Assembly: GCA_003218975.1 (NCBI GenBank)
Contig: QHPD01000115.1
Location: 1 to 37,954 of the forward strand
Direction of reading: 5' to 3'
Origin: Verrucomicrobiota bacterium
GTDB taxonomy: Bacteria; Verrucomicrobiota; Verrucomicrobiia; Chthoniobacterales; UBA10450
Length of the DNA stretch: 37,954 bases
The position numbers and the translations under genes were made by a program. Under the pieces are notes generated by a model. It was given only the letters and a program-made list of their open reading frames with translations, ran no database searches and was not told the DNA's origin. Position 1 is the first letter of the stretch; every line of letters starts with the position of its first letter. Shown one piece after another: positions 21,476 through 30,859 of the stretch.

Positions 21476-23947
21476 TTATTCGCTGACGACCTTGGCCAAG
21501 TCCGCCTTCTCCTGTCCAGGGCGGAAGCTGAGCTTGCCATCGGCGACCGCAACCTCGACACGGTCACCGGTTTTGACATTGCCTCGGAGCAATTCTTCCG
21601 CGAGCGGGTCCTCGAGATAGCGCTCCACCGCACGGCGCATTGGCCGTGCGCCATACTGCGGGTCGTATCCTTTCTCGATGAGGAATTCCTTCGCGCTTTG
21701 CTTCAGCTCGAGATGGACGTCTTTGGCTTTGATGCGACTGAGCACTTTATCCACCTCCAGATCGACAATACACAGCAACTCCGGTTTGCCGAGCGGATGG
21801 AAGACGATTGTTTCATCAAGCCGATTGAGAAACTCCGGTTTAAAGACGCGCTTGGTTTCATCGAGAATTTTCTCCCGCATCGAGTTGTAATCGTGTCCTT
21901 CCACCGGGGCGCCGAAACCCATCACGGTTTGTTTCTTGAGCAGATCCGCGCCGACGTTCGAAGTCATGATGATGATCGTATTGCGGAAATCGATCTTGCG
22001 CCCTAACGAGTCAGTGATCTTGCCGTCCTCCAAAATCTGCAAAAGCAAGTGCATCACGTCGGGGTGCGCTTTCTCGATTTCGTCAAACAGAACCACCGAG
22101 TACGGCCTGCGCCGCACCGCTTCAGAAAGTTGGCCCCCTTCCTCGTAACCCACATAACCCGGCGGCGAGCCGATCAAACGAGAGGCGGTGAATTTCTCCA
22201 TGTATTCCGACATGTCGATCTGAATCAATGCGTCGGGATCGCCGAACATGAACTCCGCCAGGGTCCGCGCGAGATAAGTTTTGCCGACCCCAGTCGGGCC
22301 GAGGAAGACAAAGGAACCGATGGGGCGTCTGGGATCTTTAAGGTCAGCCCGCGAGCGCCGCAACGCCTTGCTGATTGCTGTGACAGCTTCGTCCTGGCCG
22401 ACCACGCGCTGCTTTAGCTCGGCTTCCATCCTCAGAAGCTTCTGCGTCTCCTCCTCCTCCATGCGCTGCAGCGGAACGCCAGTCACTTTCGAAATGATGT
22501 GCATCATGTCGTCCGCCGTGACCACGACCTGTTTCTCTTCACGCTCCTCCCGCCACTTGCTCAGAATTGCGTCGAGCTTTTCTTTCGTGTGTTTCTCTGT
22601 GTCCCGGAGCGCAGCCGCTTTTTCAAAATCCTGCGCCTTGATCGCACCTTCTTTTTCCAGCCGGATACCTTCAATTTCCTTCTCGATCTCTTTAACATCG
22701 GGTGGGCGCGTCATCGCATTGATGCGGGCGCGCGCCCCGGCTTCATCCATGACGTCGATGGCCTTGTCCGGAAGAAAGCGGCCGGTGATGTAACGATCAG
22801 AAAATCTGACCGCGGTCTCGAGCGCTTCATCGGTGAGTTTTGCCTTGTGGTGCGCCTCATATTTCGGACGCAGACCTTTCAAAATCTGGATTGCTTCATC
22901 CACCGTGGGCGCATCGACTTTTATCGTCTGGAAGCGGCGTTCGAGCGCGGCGTCCTTCTCGATGTATTTACGGTACTCGTTCATGGTCGTTGCGCCGACA
23001 CACTGAAGTTCTCCGCGACTCAAGGCGGGTTTGATGATGTTCGAAGCATCCATCGCGCCCTCGGCTGAACCCGCGCCCACAATCGTGTGCAGCTCGTCGA
23101 TGAAAAGGATGACGCTCTTAGAACGGCGAATCTCGTCCATCACCGCTTTGATGCGTTCTTCAAACTGACCACGGTATTTTGTGCCGGCGACCATCAATGC
23201 CAGATCGAGCGTGATCACTCTTTTATCGCGCAAAAGCTCGGGCACATTGCCGTTTGCGATCTCTTGCGCGAGTCCTTCAGCAATCGCCGTTTTGCCGACA
23301 CCCGCTTCACCGATCAAGACCGGATTATTTTTCGTCCGTCGGCAAAGCACTTGGATCACGCGCTCGATTTCATTGCGCCGGCCAATCACCGGATCGAGCT
23401 CGCCTTTCCTCGCCAAATCAGTCAGGTCACGTCCAAATGCGCGGAGCGCAGGAGTCTTGACATCGCGTTTTGTTGGTTCGCCACTTTCCTGATCCGCATC
23501 GGACGGCATAAAATTCGGATCGAGCTCTTTGAGAATTTCGTTGCGGGTGCGTTCGATGTCGAGCTCCAGACTCTTGAGTACTCGCGCTGCTACCCCTTCG
23601 CCTTCGCGTAATAGCCCGAGCAAAATATGTTCCGTCCCGACATAGGAGTGGTTGAGGACCTTGGCTTCCTTCCCAGCGAGGGCGAGCACCTTTTTGACCC
23701 GCGGCGTATAGGGAACGTTGCCAACCATTTTGGTTTCGGGGCCGGAGCCGACCTGCTTTTCCACTTCCATGCGCACGGTCTCAAGATCGAGACCCATTTT
23801 TTGCAAAACATTTACCGCTACCCCCTGCCCCAGCTTGATCAGCCCCAAAAGCAGATGTTCGGTGCCGACATAATTGTGATTAAACCGGTCCGCTTCCTTG
23901 CGGGCAAGCGCTAGGACCTGTTGGGCGCGGGGTGTGAAATTATTCAT
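21476..23947 (-). CDS. clpC: ClpC-type AAA+ unfoldase
   Basis: An ~823-residue ClpC, Hsp100 unfoldase that feeds proteins to ClpP. The N-terminal double Clp-N repeat (residues 1-150) starts [21 protein letters not shown]1 has [16 protein letters not shown] (Walker A) and [22 protein letters not shown] (Walker B). The middle domain has a UVR motif ([21 protein letters not shown]) typical of ClpC, not ClpA or ClpB. D2 has [16 protein letters not shown] and [13 protein letters not shown]. Start at ATG 23947 (9 codons into the longest frame) overlaps the mcsB stop by 8 bases. With mcsA and mcsB it forms an operon; no ctsR is seen. Confidence 0.97.
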   Translation of the reverse strand: MNNFTPRAQQVLALARKEADRFNHNYVGTEHLLLGLIKLGQGVAVNVLQKMGLDLETVRMEVEKQVGSGPETKMVGNVPYTPRVKKVLALAGKEAKVLNHSYVGTEHILLGLLREGEGVAARVLKSLELDIERTRNEILKELDPNFMPSDADQESGEPTKRDVKTPALRAFGRDLTDLARKGELDPVIGRRNEIERVIQVLCRRTKNNPVLIGEAGVGKTAIAEGLAQEIANGNVPELLRDKRVITLDLALMVAGTKYRGQFEERIKAVMDEIRRSKSVILFIDELHTIVGAGSAEGAMDASNIIKPALSRGELQCVGATTMNEYRKYIEKDAALERRFQTIKVDAPTVDEAIQILKGLRPKYEAHHKAKLTDEALETAVRFSDRYITGRFLPDKAIDVMDEAGARARINAMTRPPDVKEIEKEIEGIRLEKEGAIKAQDFEKAAALRDTEKHTKEKLDAILSKWREEREEKQVVVTADDMMHIISKVTGVPLQRMEEEETQKLLRMEAELKQRVVGQDEAVTAISKALRRSRADLKDPRRPIGSFVFLGPTGVGKTYLARTLAEFMFGDPDALIQIDMSEYMEKFTASRLIGSPPGYVGYEEGGQLSEAVRRRPYSVVLFDEIEKAHPDVMHLLLQILEDGKITDSLGRKIDFRNTIIIMTSNVGADLLKKQTVMGFGAPVEGHDYNSMREKILDETKRVFKPEFLNRLDETIVFHPLGKPELLCIVDLEVDKVLSRIKAKDVHLELKQSAKEFLIEKGYDPQYGARPMRRAVERYLEDPLAEELLRGNVKTGDRVEVAVADGKLSFRPGQEKADLAKVVSE

Positions 23948-25067
23948 CTTCGCTGGCCCTGGCAGTCGAGCCATTCCCAGACTCCCTGGCCATCTTACTA
24001 ATATCAGGTTTGGGGAGCAGTTTCAAACGGTCGCGAATAATTTGGGCGCGCAGATAATCGCGCTCTTCCGCATTTAATTTTTGCTGCGAGCACTTCTGCA
24101 AGTGCGCGGGCTGCGTATCAATGAACAATCCGTCGATCGACAAACGGTGATCTTGTGGAAATGCGCCCAAGTCGATGCCGAGCTTGATGATCGACAATAA
24201 ATTGAGCGCTTCCTTTGAAGCCATGGCATGCGCATAAGTCAGAACGCCATAAGCGCGGCCGATCTGGTCGCAAAGCGTGTTGGGTTTTTTCTGCAGCAGA
24301 ATCTGTCGTGCGTCGTGTTCCTTCTCGATGATTGTCTCAATCACTTTGCTCAGGCGGTTGATGATGTCTTCTTCCTTCTCGCCGAGCGTGGTCTGATTCG
24401 AAATCTGGAAGAGGTTGCCCATCGCTTCAGTCCCTTCGCCGTAGAGGCCGCGCACCGCTAGGCCGATTTTGCTCACCGCCTGAATCACCTGATTAATCAG
24501 CTCACTCAGCACGAGCCCTGGCAAGTGCAACATCGCGGAGGCGCGCATGCCCGTCCCTACGTTTGTAGGACACGCGGTCAGATATCCGAGCCGCGGATCG
24601 TACGCAAACTGCAACTTCTCTTCGAGCGCGCTGTCGATTTTATCGACGAGCTTGAAAGCCTGTTTTAACTGCAAACCGGAACGGATCGATTGCATGCGCA
24701 GATGATCCTCCTCGTTAATCATAACGCTGAGAGTTTGCCGGCGGTTCATCACTACTGCGCTGCCCACGCCCTTGGCTGCATGCTCGCGACTAATGAGATG
24801 CCGTTCGATCAAAACCTGCCTTTCCAGCGCCGAGAGATCCTGCAGGTTTTCCGAAAACGAATCCTGCATTTCAGCCAGCTGTTCGACACGCGGCCGGATC
24901 AAGTCGAGGATGGCAATGCGCTCGGCTTTCTTGGCCCAGCCTGGAAATGCATGATTGCGCAAATTGCGCGCCAGCCGAACCCGGCTGCTAATGACGACCT
25001 GGTGATGCGGTCCTTCGCCGCGCAACCATTCGCCGGGAGTGGTCATCACGCTGGAGAATTTCATCAT
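23940..25067 (-). CDS. mcsB: Protein arginine kinase McsB
   Basis: A 375-residue protein arginine kinase, which phosphorylates arginines of substrates and so marks them for ClpC. Phosphagen-kinase motifs are visible: [18 protein letters not shown] (SxRxRxxRN, nucleotide-binding arginines), and [20 protein letters not shown] (the active-site signature with its conserved Cys). [16 protein letters not shown] near the C-terminus matches the McsB C-terminal segment. Start ATG overlaps the mcsA stop (ATGA), and the stop overlaps clpC by 8 bases, strongly suggesting one coupled operon. Confidence 0.97.
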   Translation of the reverse strand: MMKFSSVMTTPGEWLRGEGPHHQVVISSRVRLARNLRNHAFPGWAKKAERIAILDLIRPRVEQLAEMQDSFSENLQDLSALERQVLIERHLISREHAAKGVGSAVVMNRRQTLSVMINEEDHLRMQSIRSGLQLKQAFKLVDKIDSALEEKLQFAYDPRLGYLTACPTNVGTGMRASAMLHLPGLVLSELINQVIQAVSKIGLAVRGLYGEGTEAMGNLFQISNQTTLGEKEEDIINRLSKVIETIIEKEHDARQILLQKKPNTLCDQIGRAYGVLTYAHAMASKEALNLLSIIKLGIDLGAFPQDHRLSIDGLFIDTQPAHLQKCSQQKLNAEERDYLRAQIIRDRLKLLPKPDISKMARESGNGSTARASEDE

Positions 25068-25558
25068 GGGTTCGAGAGCTCGCTTTCGAGTTGCTTGATT
25101 TGATCGCGTAACGAGGCCGCCGTTTCATAGTTTTCTTCCGCGACCGCTTTCTGGAGGTTTTCATTCAGTGTGCGCATGCGGTGGCTCAGCTCGATGGTCC
25201 GATGCGCACGTTGCGGCAATTTGCCCACATGCTCGGTGCCCTTGTGCATCGCTTTTAAAAGCGTATGCAAGCCTTCTGCAAACGTGGTGTAACACGCCGC
25301 GCATCCGAGGCGGCCTGTCTTCTTGAAGTCAGCCTGACTAAAGCCGCACACGGGACATTTCTGCGTAAGCGTGCTTTTCTCGATTTCTTCCGAAGCGCCA
25401 ATGCCGAGAAGCAAATCCGCCAGCGCAAAACTCTTGGGGTCTTCGACGCCCTTTTCCTTAGAACAGGCGTCGCATAAGTTCACCTTCTGCATCTTGCCGT
25501 CCTGAATTTGCGTCAAGAAGACCGTCGCATCATTGCATTTACAGACGTCACACAACAT
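25064..25558 (-). CDS. mcsA: McsA, activator of McsB
   Basis: A 164-residue McsA, zinc-binding partner that activates McsB. The N-terminus has two CxxC pairs: MLCDVCKCNDATVFLTQI and NLCDACSKEKG; a second zinc site is KCPVCGFSQADF...GRLGCAACYTTF. A UVR-type C-terminal helix (LNENLQKAVAEENYETAASLRDQIKQLESEL) is where ClpC would be contacted. It is the first gene of mcsA-mcsB-clpC. The gene upstream (ilvE, also minus strand) stops 83 bases before this start, and I see no CIRCE or CtsR operator there. Confidence 0.95.
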   Translation of the reverse strand: MLCDVCKCNDATVFLTQIQDGKMQKVNLCDACSKEKGVEDPKSFALADLLLGIGASEEIEKSTLTQKCPVCGFSQADFKKTGRLGCAACYTTFAEGLHTLLKAMHKGTEHVGKLPQRAHRTIELSHRMRTLNENLQKAVAEENYETAASLRDQIKQLESELSNP

Positions 25559-25641
25559 CTCTGTTAATTAGAGTGCGAAGGTTTGGAAAGATTCAACCGG
25601 AATAATTTCCTGCGGACGAGATATTGCCGAGGCGGTTATGT

Positions 25642-26640
25642 TCAATCTTGGTCAAAAATTGGCGTGCCTGTTTCGCGCGTCATCTCCCGGAAGCGCGCAA
25701 TGATGCGTGTAGTAATTGGTCCGGGTTTTCCATTCCCAATCGAGCGCCCGTCGACTTTGACAACAGGAACGATCTCCGCAGCCGTCCCCGTGAGAAAGCA
25801 TTCATCCGCGACGAAAACATCGTGGCGCGTGATATCCGCTTTCAAGGTTTTGATGCCGACTTCCGCAGCGATCTCAAACACCACCGAGCGCGTAATGCCG
25901 CGGAGCGCGCCCGCGGTAACAGGTGGCGTAACAATTTGACCGCGTTTGACGATAAATATGTTATCTGCGGTACATTCCGCGACGTTGCCCGCATCATTCA
26001 ACATGAGCGCTTCGTCCGCGCCAGCCAGATTCGCTTCTATCCGTGCCATCACATTGTTTAAATAATTGAGGGATTTGACCGCCGGGTTCAGCGCACCCGG
26101 ATTGCAGCGGTGCGTTGCACAGGTCACGATGGTTAATCCCTTGCGATAAAGATTCTCGCGATAGAGGGCGATCGCTGCGGCAATAATAATGACGCTCGGC
26201 CATTTACATTGCGTTGGGTTTAAGCCCAGATTGCCGATGCCGCGCGTCACCAACAGCCGAATATAGCCGTCCCGTAAATGATTTTGCCGAATTGTCTCGA
26301 GGATCGCGTGCGTCATGCCCTGCTTCGTCATTGGAATTTCCAGGCAGATTGAGCGAGCCGAATCCCACAGACGATCCAGATGTTCTCCAAGCCGGAAAAC
26401 GCGCCCGTTGTAAAAGCGAATGCCCTCGAAAATTCCGTCGCCGTACAGCAGACCATGGTCGAAGACGGAGATCTTCGCGTTCGCTTCGGAGTAAAATTTT
26501 CCGTCGATGTAAATCTTCGCTTCCTTCACGCCCAGCGCAGTGGGCCGTGGGCGACTTTCAATCGCGGGTTCAACTACCGCGTCCGCAGTAGGTTCGTGAG
26601 TTTTGGGTTCGTCTAATACCGCTGCATCAGTAGTTTTCAT
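25642..26640 (-). CDS. ilvE: Branched-chain amino acid aminotransferase
   Basis: A 332-residue fold-type IV PLP aminotransferase, last step of Leu, Ile and Val synthesis. KIYIDGKFYSEANAKISVFDHGLLYGDGIFEGIRFYNGRVFRL is the usual N-terminus, after a 40-residue extension (PTADAVVEPAIESRPR). The PLP lysine is in NPAVKSLNYLNNVMARIEA, followed by DEALMLNDAGNVAECTADNIFIVK and GALRGITRSVV, with CFLTGTAAEIVPV near the end. The extension is unusual and may be an annotated-start artefact, with M at 26640 the only ATG I see there. D-amino acid transaminase or ADC lyase are less likely by these motifs. Confidence 0.93.
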   Translation of the reverse strand: MKTTDAAVLDEPKTHEPTADAVVEPAIESRPRPTALGVKEAKIYIDGKFYSEANAKISVFDHGLLYGDGIFEGIRFYNGRVFRLGEHLDRLWDSARSICLEIPMTKQGMTHAILETIRQNHLRDGYIRLLVTRGIGNLGLNPTQCKWPSVIIIAAAIALYRENLYRKGLTIVTCATHRCNPGALNPAVKSLNYLNNVMARIEANLAGADEALMLNDAGNVAECTADNIFIVKRGQIVTPPVTAGALRGITRSVVFEIAAEVGIKTLKADITRHDVFVADECFLTGTAAEIVPVVKVDGRSIGNGKPGPITTRIIARFREMTRETGTPIFDQD

Positions 26641-26698
26641 AATCGCAAAAAAATGTTCGACGTTTACTCGCGTAATTCAAGCAGCAAAATGAATGAGC

Positions 26699-26781
26699 GT
26701 TACAATGTTACAGGTGTTACATAGTTACATCGGCTAAGGCTGCCACCACATCTGTAACTTTTTAACTCTTTTAACGATTCC
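26699..26781. repeat. GTTACA-rich dispersed repeat, copy 2
   Basis: GTTACAATGTTACAGG and GTTACATAGTTACATCGG, then a short centre, then CTGTAACTTTTTAACTC and AACGATTCCC. Like the copy at 14073-14154, the halves are roughly inverse and the 3' end reads AACGATTCC in both. It fills the gap between ilvE and the LolD-like gene. Confidence 0.65.
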
Positions 26782-26789
26782 CTTTTCCT

Positions 26790-27461
26790 TCACTGCAAGA
26801 CGCCGTCTTTGATATGCAACTGGCGGTCGCCTCGCGCAGCCAGCCGCGTATCGTGCGTCACCACCAGCAGCGTCTTGTTTCGCTGCCGCGCCAGCTGCAA
26901 TAGAAGATCGACAATCGCGTCACCGGTTTTCGAATCAAGGTTCCCAGTCGGCTCGTCAGCGAAAATGATGTCCGGATTGTTGGTCAACGCGCGCGCAATG
27001 GCTACGCGCTGCTGCTCGCCGCCAGAAAGCTCTGCTGGCAGATGGTGCATGCGATCGCCCAGACCGACAGCAGCCAAGCTTTCCTCAGCTTCGCTTCTTG
27101 CCGCCCTACGCCCAATCATCGCCGGCAGCATTACGTTTTCCAAGGCAGTGAGTTCAGGCAGCAAAAAATAGCCTTGAAAAACAAAGCCCATCTTTTGGTT
27201 TCGAAATCGCGCCTGCGCCTTCGAGCTGCCGTTATAGAGCCGGCGTCCTTCGAATTCGACCGTCCCAGATTCGGGGCGTTCCAAGCCAGCCAACGTGTAC
27301 AGCAAGGTTGTCTTGCCCGCGCCGGACGCACCCGAAAGGAAAACGGCTTCGTTATGCGCAATGTCCATGGAGATACCGCGCAGAACTTCGATCCGGCGCG
27401 CGCCCATCCGAAACGACTGGTAAATATCGCGGGCAATTAATTGCGGTGCCTGCACGAGCAA
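26790..27461 (-). CDS. LolD/MacB-type ABC transporter ATP-binding protein
   Basis: A 223-residue ATPase of the LolD/MacB/FtsE group. Walker A is GASGAGKTTLLYTLAG, the Q-loop GFVFQGYFLLPELTALENV, signature LSGGEQQRVAIARAL, Walker B IIFADEPTGNLDS, switch VVTHD. The family energises lipoprotein release (LolCDE) or macrolide/peptide export. No partner permease is adjacent, so the substrate cannot be settled. A TTG start at 27461 is supported by an AGGGGGAGA stretch a few bases upstream; the first ATG is not better placed. Confidence 0.88.
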   Translation of the reverse strand: MLVQAPQLIARDIYQSFRMGARRIEVLRGISMDIAHNEAVFLSGASGAGKTTLLYTLAGLERPESGTVEFEGRRLYNGSSKAQARFRNQKMGFVFQGYFLLPELTALENVMLPAMIGRRAARSEAEESLAAVGLGDRMHHLPAELSGGEQQRVAIARALTNNPDIIFADEPTGNLDSKTGDAIVDLLLQLARQRNKTLLVVTHDTRLAARGDRQLHIKDGVLQ

Positions 27462-27603
27462 CTATCTCCCCCTAAGATCGACATCGCGCAAGATCAGTCA
27501 AAACGACGAGCTGAGGATAAACGGAGCTCGACGTATCGGAAATTGTAGGGGGGGGAGGTACCAGCTTCCCTTACAAACTCCAAACTGCGCGGTAGGACCG
27601 TCG

Positions 27604-28554
27604 TTATGTCATTCCCAGCGATTCCAGCGTCGGCCGATCAATGGCTGACGTTATGTAGAGGCCGTGGTCGCGTTGGTAATTTGCAATCGCGGCACGCGTA
27701 AGCGGTCCGAGCAGACCGTCAACTTCGCCCTGATAATAGCCTTGCTGTTGCAGTGCGCTCTGGACATTTGCGATCGCCTGGTCGGGTGGCAAACCATTAT
27801 AGGCGTAGATCGGGCCATCATAGGCGTAATATGCATTCGGAGCGTAGCCCCAAGCCGGGTACCACCAGCCCGCATTCCAATAATACCATCCGCCATACAC
27901 GAACACGACGCGGTTGTAATGGCGGTTCCACCAGCTCCTCTCGTGCCACACAGGTCTGTAATTCCGGAAGGCCCAATAATTTTGACCCTGCCAGTTTTGG
28001 CTTCCCACAATTCGTCTGTTTTGCTGAAACGTTACGGCTCCGACCGTTGCCGGACGCGTCCTGGTCTGGAGGTCAAAGTGCTTGGCTTTGTATATCCCAG
28101 AGCTTGACTGAAACGCGGCGGCAGAGGTCGTGCGGCCTTTTAATTGTTTCGTCTTCTGAGAATACGTTGAAGATGCTGTATATTTCCCAGCCACCGCCGC
28201 CTGCTGCGACCCTTTTGTCTTCTGTAGCTTTCCGCCCGCTGGCTGACCACTCTGTGTAGCGATCTGCTGTGATCCCTTCGGCTTGTCTTTTGTCTTGTTT
28301 GCTCCAATGCCCGTCGAACGTCCACCAGCCGTAGTCACGTGTTGGGCGCCTTTCGTCTTCTGATAGTGCGTCGCTTTGGCTGCCTGATAGTGCGTGGGCG
28401 TTGCCTTTTTTGCTCTGCTTGCAGCGGTTGCGGGCTGCGATGATTGAACCTGCTTTTTCTTCGTTGTTGACTTCTTTGATTGGTTTTCATTTTGCGCACC
28501 GCCTGCGGCGCAGGCGAGCGCAACAGTGCAAATTAGAACCAAAAATGTTCTCAT
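27604..28554 (-). CDS. Secreted peptidoglycan-binding-domain protein, paralogue 1
   Basis: A 316-residue exported protein. Signal peptide MRTFLVLICTVALACAAGGA, then about 130 residues of Lys/Gln/Thr/Ala-rich low-complexity sequence with repeats such as TKGSQQ. A conserved Trp/Tyr-rich segment follows: WHERSWWNRHYN, YYWNAGWWYPAWGYAPNAYY, AYDGPIYAYN. The C-terminal 65 residues are a peptidoglycan-binding domain (PG_binding_1): QAIANVQSALQQQGYYQGEVDGLLGPLTRAAIANYQRDHG. It probably binds cell-wall glycans while the basic linker spans or binds the periplasm. First of three tandem paralogues, all on the minus strand. Confidence 0.88.
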   Translation of the reverse strand: MRTFLVLICTVALACAAGGAQNENQSKKSTTKKKQVQSSQPATAASRAKKATPTHYQAAKATHYQKTKGAQHVTTAGGRSTGIGANKTKDKPKGSQQIATQSGQPAGGKLQKTKGSQQAAVAGKYTASSTYSQKTKQLKGRTTSAAAFQSSSGIYKAKHFDLQTRTRPATVGAVTFQQNRRIVGSQNWQGQNYWAFRNYRPVWHERSWWNRHYNRVVFVYGGWYYWNAGWWYPAWGYAPNAYYAYDGPIYAYNGLPPDQAIANVQSALQQQGYYQGEVDGLLGPLTRAAIANYQRDHGLYITSAIDRPTLESLGMT

Positions 28555-28694
28555 ACGTTTTTTTCCTTCGATCAGTTAGATGTTTTACTTTCTCCGTTTA
28601 TTCAACGTCGAAGCGAGGCCTTTAGTTGCGTAGCCCGACGCAGAACTCAAGTGCTCAAATGCAGTCTTCAGCGCATCGATTTCTCGAGTCCGTA

Positions 28695-28732
28695 AAGAAG
28701 CCGCCGTCAAGATCATCCCGCGGCGGCTTCTT
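28695..28732 (-). terminator. Terminator after paralogue 2
   Basis: AAGAAGCCGCCG and CGGCGGCTTCTT form a 12-base perfect stem with a 14-base loop, 17 bases past the stop of the gene at 28749. Confidence 0.75.
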
Positions 28733-28748
28733 GGTAATCGAAATCTCG

Positions 28749-29705
28749 TTATGTCATTCCCAACGATTGCAGAGTTGGCTGATCGACCGCGGCTGTCTCT
28801 GCCAGCCCATGGTCGCGTTGGTAAGCGGCGATAGCAGCGCGCGTCTGCGGTCCGAGCAGACCGTCTACTTCGTCGTGATAATAACCTTGCTGTTGCAGCG
28901 CCGACTGGACGTTTGCAATCACCTGGTCAGGCGGCAGGTTGTTATACGCCGGGACCGGGCCATCCCAAGCGTAATAAGCATTCGGCGAGTAGCCCCAGGC
29001 AGGGTACCAGTAACCAGCGTTCAAGAAATACGGCGCGCCGAACATGAACACGATGTTATTGCCGTAGTGGCCATGCCACCAACCCTGATCGTGCCACTCT
29101 GAATGGTAGTTGCGGAAAACAGCATATTGCTCGCCTTGCCAGTTTTGGCTTCCTTCAATGTGTCTACCTTGCTGGAACTTCACGGGCGGAGCCTTTGCGG
29201 TATTTGGCTGTTTTGGAACATCAAAGTGCTGCGGCTTAATCGTCTTGCCTGCTGTCGTCGTTTTGGCTGCTCCCGCCGCTTTTCCGACTTCCGCTGGCTT
29301 GCCAACTTCGGTGGGCTTCGCTGTTGCCTTCCCCTTGCCTGCTCCCGCCGCTTTTCCGACTTCCGCTGGCTTGCCAACTTCGGTGGGCTTCGCTGTTGCC
29401 TTCGCCTTGCCTGCTCCCGTTGGTTTACCAACCTCCGTGGGCTTACCCGTAGTCGTTGGTTTCCCTGTGGTCGTCGGCTTGCCTGCCCCTTTGGCCTTGC
29501 CGACTTCTGCCGGCTGACCAACACCCGTCGGCTTACCTGCTCCTGTGGGTTTGCCCGCTCCCGTCGGTTTTCCACCAGGTTGCGGCGAAACCTGTCCAGC
29601 TTGCGCACCCTTTTTCTTTGGTTGTCCCTTCTTTTCTGGCGGAGTTTGCGCGGCTGCGACACACGCAAGTGCTAGACTACAAATGAAAGCGATAAATATT
29701 CTCAT
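28749..29705 (-). CDS. Secreted peptidoglycan-binding-domain protein, paralogue 2
   Basis: A 318-residue protein of the same architecture as its neighbours: signal peptide MRIFIAFICSLALACVAAAQ; a long Gly/Lys/Pro/Thr low-complexity linker of six-residue repeats (GKPTGA, GKPTTT, GKPTEV, GKPAEV); a Trp/Tyr-rich segment (YFLNAGYWYPAWGYSPNAYY); and a C-terminal peptidoglycan-binding domain (VIANVQSALQQQGYYHDEVDGLLG). The linker DNA has an exact-period 72-base tandem (24 residues) at 29269-29412. It probably originated by duplication of the neighbouring gene. Confidence 0.88.
   Translation of the reverse strand: MRIFIAFICSLALACVAAAQTPPEKKGQPKKKGAQAGQVSPQPGGKPTGAGKPTGAGKPTGVGQPAEVGKAKGAGKPTTTGKPTTTGKPTEVGKPTGAGKAKATAKPTEVGKPAEVGKAAGAGKGKATAKPTEVGKPAEVGKAAGAAKTTTAGKTIKPQHFDVPKQPNTAKAPPVKFQQGRHIEGSQNWQGEQYAVFRNYHSEWHDQGWWHGHYGNNIVFMFGAPYFLNAGYWYPAWGYSPNAYYAWDGPVPAYNNLPPDQVIANVQSALQQQGYYHDEVDGLLGPQTRAAIAAYQRDHGLAETAAVDQPTLQSLGMT
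29269..29412. repeat. 72-base tandem repeat in paralogue 2 linker
   Basis: Two near-identical 72-base units start at 29269 and 29341 (each beginning GCTCCCGCCGCTTTTCCG), encoding 24-residue GKPAEVGK-type blocks. The units are nearly the same at DNA level, so the duplication is recent. Confidence 0.8.
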
Positions 29706-29820
29706 AGTTTTTTCCTTCTAGGCTCTTTGACATTTCGAATGTCTCATTTATTCAACGTTGCAACGTTTCTTTTTGGATGCCTTATTCAGCGAAAACGAAG
29801 GCAAACCGCACCTCCTATGC

Positions 29821-29853
29821 AGGCCGCACCGTCGAACTCACCGTGCGGTCCTC
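29821..29853 (-). terminator. Weak hairpin after paralogue 3
   Basis: CCGCAC and GTGCGG with flanking matches form a short stem 21 bases past the stop of the gene at 29874. No T-run; low certainty. Confidence 0.3.
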
Positions 29854-29873
29854 TGTGAAGGAGATTGTTGAGC

Positions 29874-30794
29874 CTACGTTAACCCGAGCGCTCGAATCGT
29901 GGGCCTGTCAATTGCCGAAGTGACCGCCAGGCCATGGTCGGCTTGAAAAGCCGCCAGCGCCCCGCGCATTTGCGGTCCAAGGTCTCCATCGATTGGTCCG
30001 GCGTAATAACCTTGCTGTTGCAAGGCGAGCTGCACGTTTTCGACAATCCGATCGGGTGTCAGGTTGCCGTAGCCGTAAATGGGCCCGTCGTATGGGTAGT
30101 AAGCGTACGGGTCATAACCCCAAGCCGGATACCAATAGCCGGCGTTCCAGTACCACCATCCGCCCAGCGGATTGGCATAGACAATCCACGGGTAGTTACT
30201 TACCCACCAGCCGCTGCCATGCCATACCCGGTTGTAATTATAGAACGCGGCGTAATTCCTGCCGTGGAAAGGAGCGCTTCGCCAATAGTCGACGACGCGG
30301 GCGTTTGTTGCGCGATTGATCGCCACATTACGTCCCAACGTTAGATTTCTCCCCCGGTTCGCCGCGACATTGGTGCCAGCGCCAATTCGGGCGTTAGCCT
30401 GTGCGGTTTGCGTACTACGCAATCTCGCCGCCTCTGCGCGGTTCGTTCGCAGAGTGTTTGCGCGAGTGAGGCTTCTCTCGCGATTAACCGCCACTCTGGT
30501 GCGAGCGGCTTCCATGCGGCTGCCTCGCGAGGTGTTTGCATGAGCGACCGCACTCGGTCTAATGCGGCCGGCAGATATACCTTTCGATGTTCTCATACTG
30601 GCAGACCGACCAACCGTATGGCCGCCGCCTTTCGCCGGCGCAACGTGGCCTCCGCCTTTGGCCGATGCCACATGAGCGCTTGGCGCGCCCCTTCCCTTCG
30701 CTGATCTTGTTGTTGATTTATTCTGTGGAGCTCCCCACGCCGTCAGCACCAGCGCAAGGCTCCCAATGCATGTTAAAAACAGAACACGTTTCAT
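29874..30794 (-). CDS. Secreted peptidoglycan-binding-domain protein, paralogue 3
   Basis: A 306-residue protein. Signal peptide MKRVLFLTCIGSLALVLTAWG. The linker is Ala/Arg/Gly/Asn-rich (KGGGHVAPAKGGGH, RTRVAVNRERSLTRANTLRTNRAEAARLR), different in composition from paralogues 1 and 2. The Trp/Tyr-rich segment is YYWNAGYWYPAWGYDPYAYYPYDG, and the C-terminal peptidoglycan-binding domain RIVENVQLALQQQGYYAGPIDGDLGPQMRGALAAFQADHG. Linkers have diverged while the C-terminal halves are conserved, so the function is probably in the latter. Confidence 0.87.
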   Translation of the reverse strand: MKRVLFLTCIGSLALVLTAWGAPQNKSTTRSAKGRGAPSAHVASAKGGGHVAPAKGGGHTVGRSASMRTSKGISAGRIRPSAVAHANTSRGSRMEAARTRVAVNRERSLTRANTLRTNRAEAARLRSTQTAQANARIGAGTNVAANRGRNLTLGRNVAINRATNARVVDYWRSAPFHGRNYAAFYNYNRVWHGSGWWVSNYPWIVYANPLGGWWYWNAGYWYPAWGYDPYAYYPYDGPIYGYGNLTPDRIVENVQLALQQQGYYAGPIDGDLGPQMRGALAAFQADHGLAVTSAIDRPTIRALGLT

Positions 30795-30859
30795 GATTTC
30801 CCTCTATTTCGTTCATCAATTTAACTCTGGTCGCGTCTGGCGTGTTGCGGTCTTTCTGA

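Noticed and set aside
27664-28259. ORFs antisense to the peptidoglycan-binding paralogues
   Set aside because: They mirror the low-complexity coding sequence and have no independent features.
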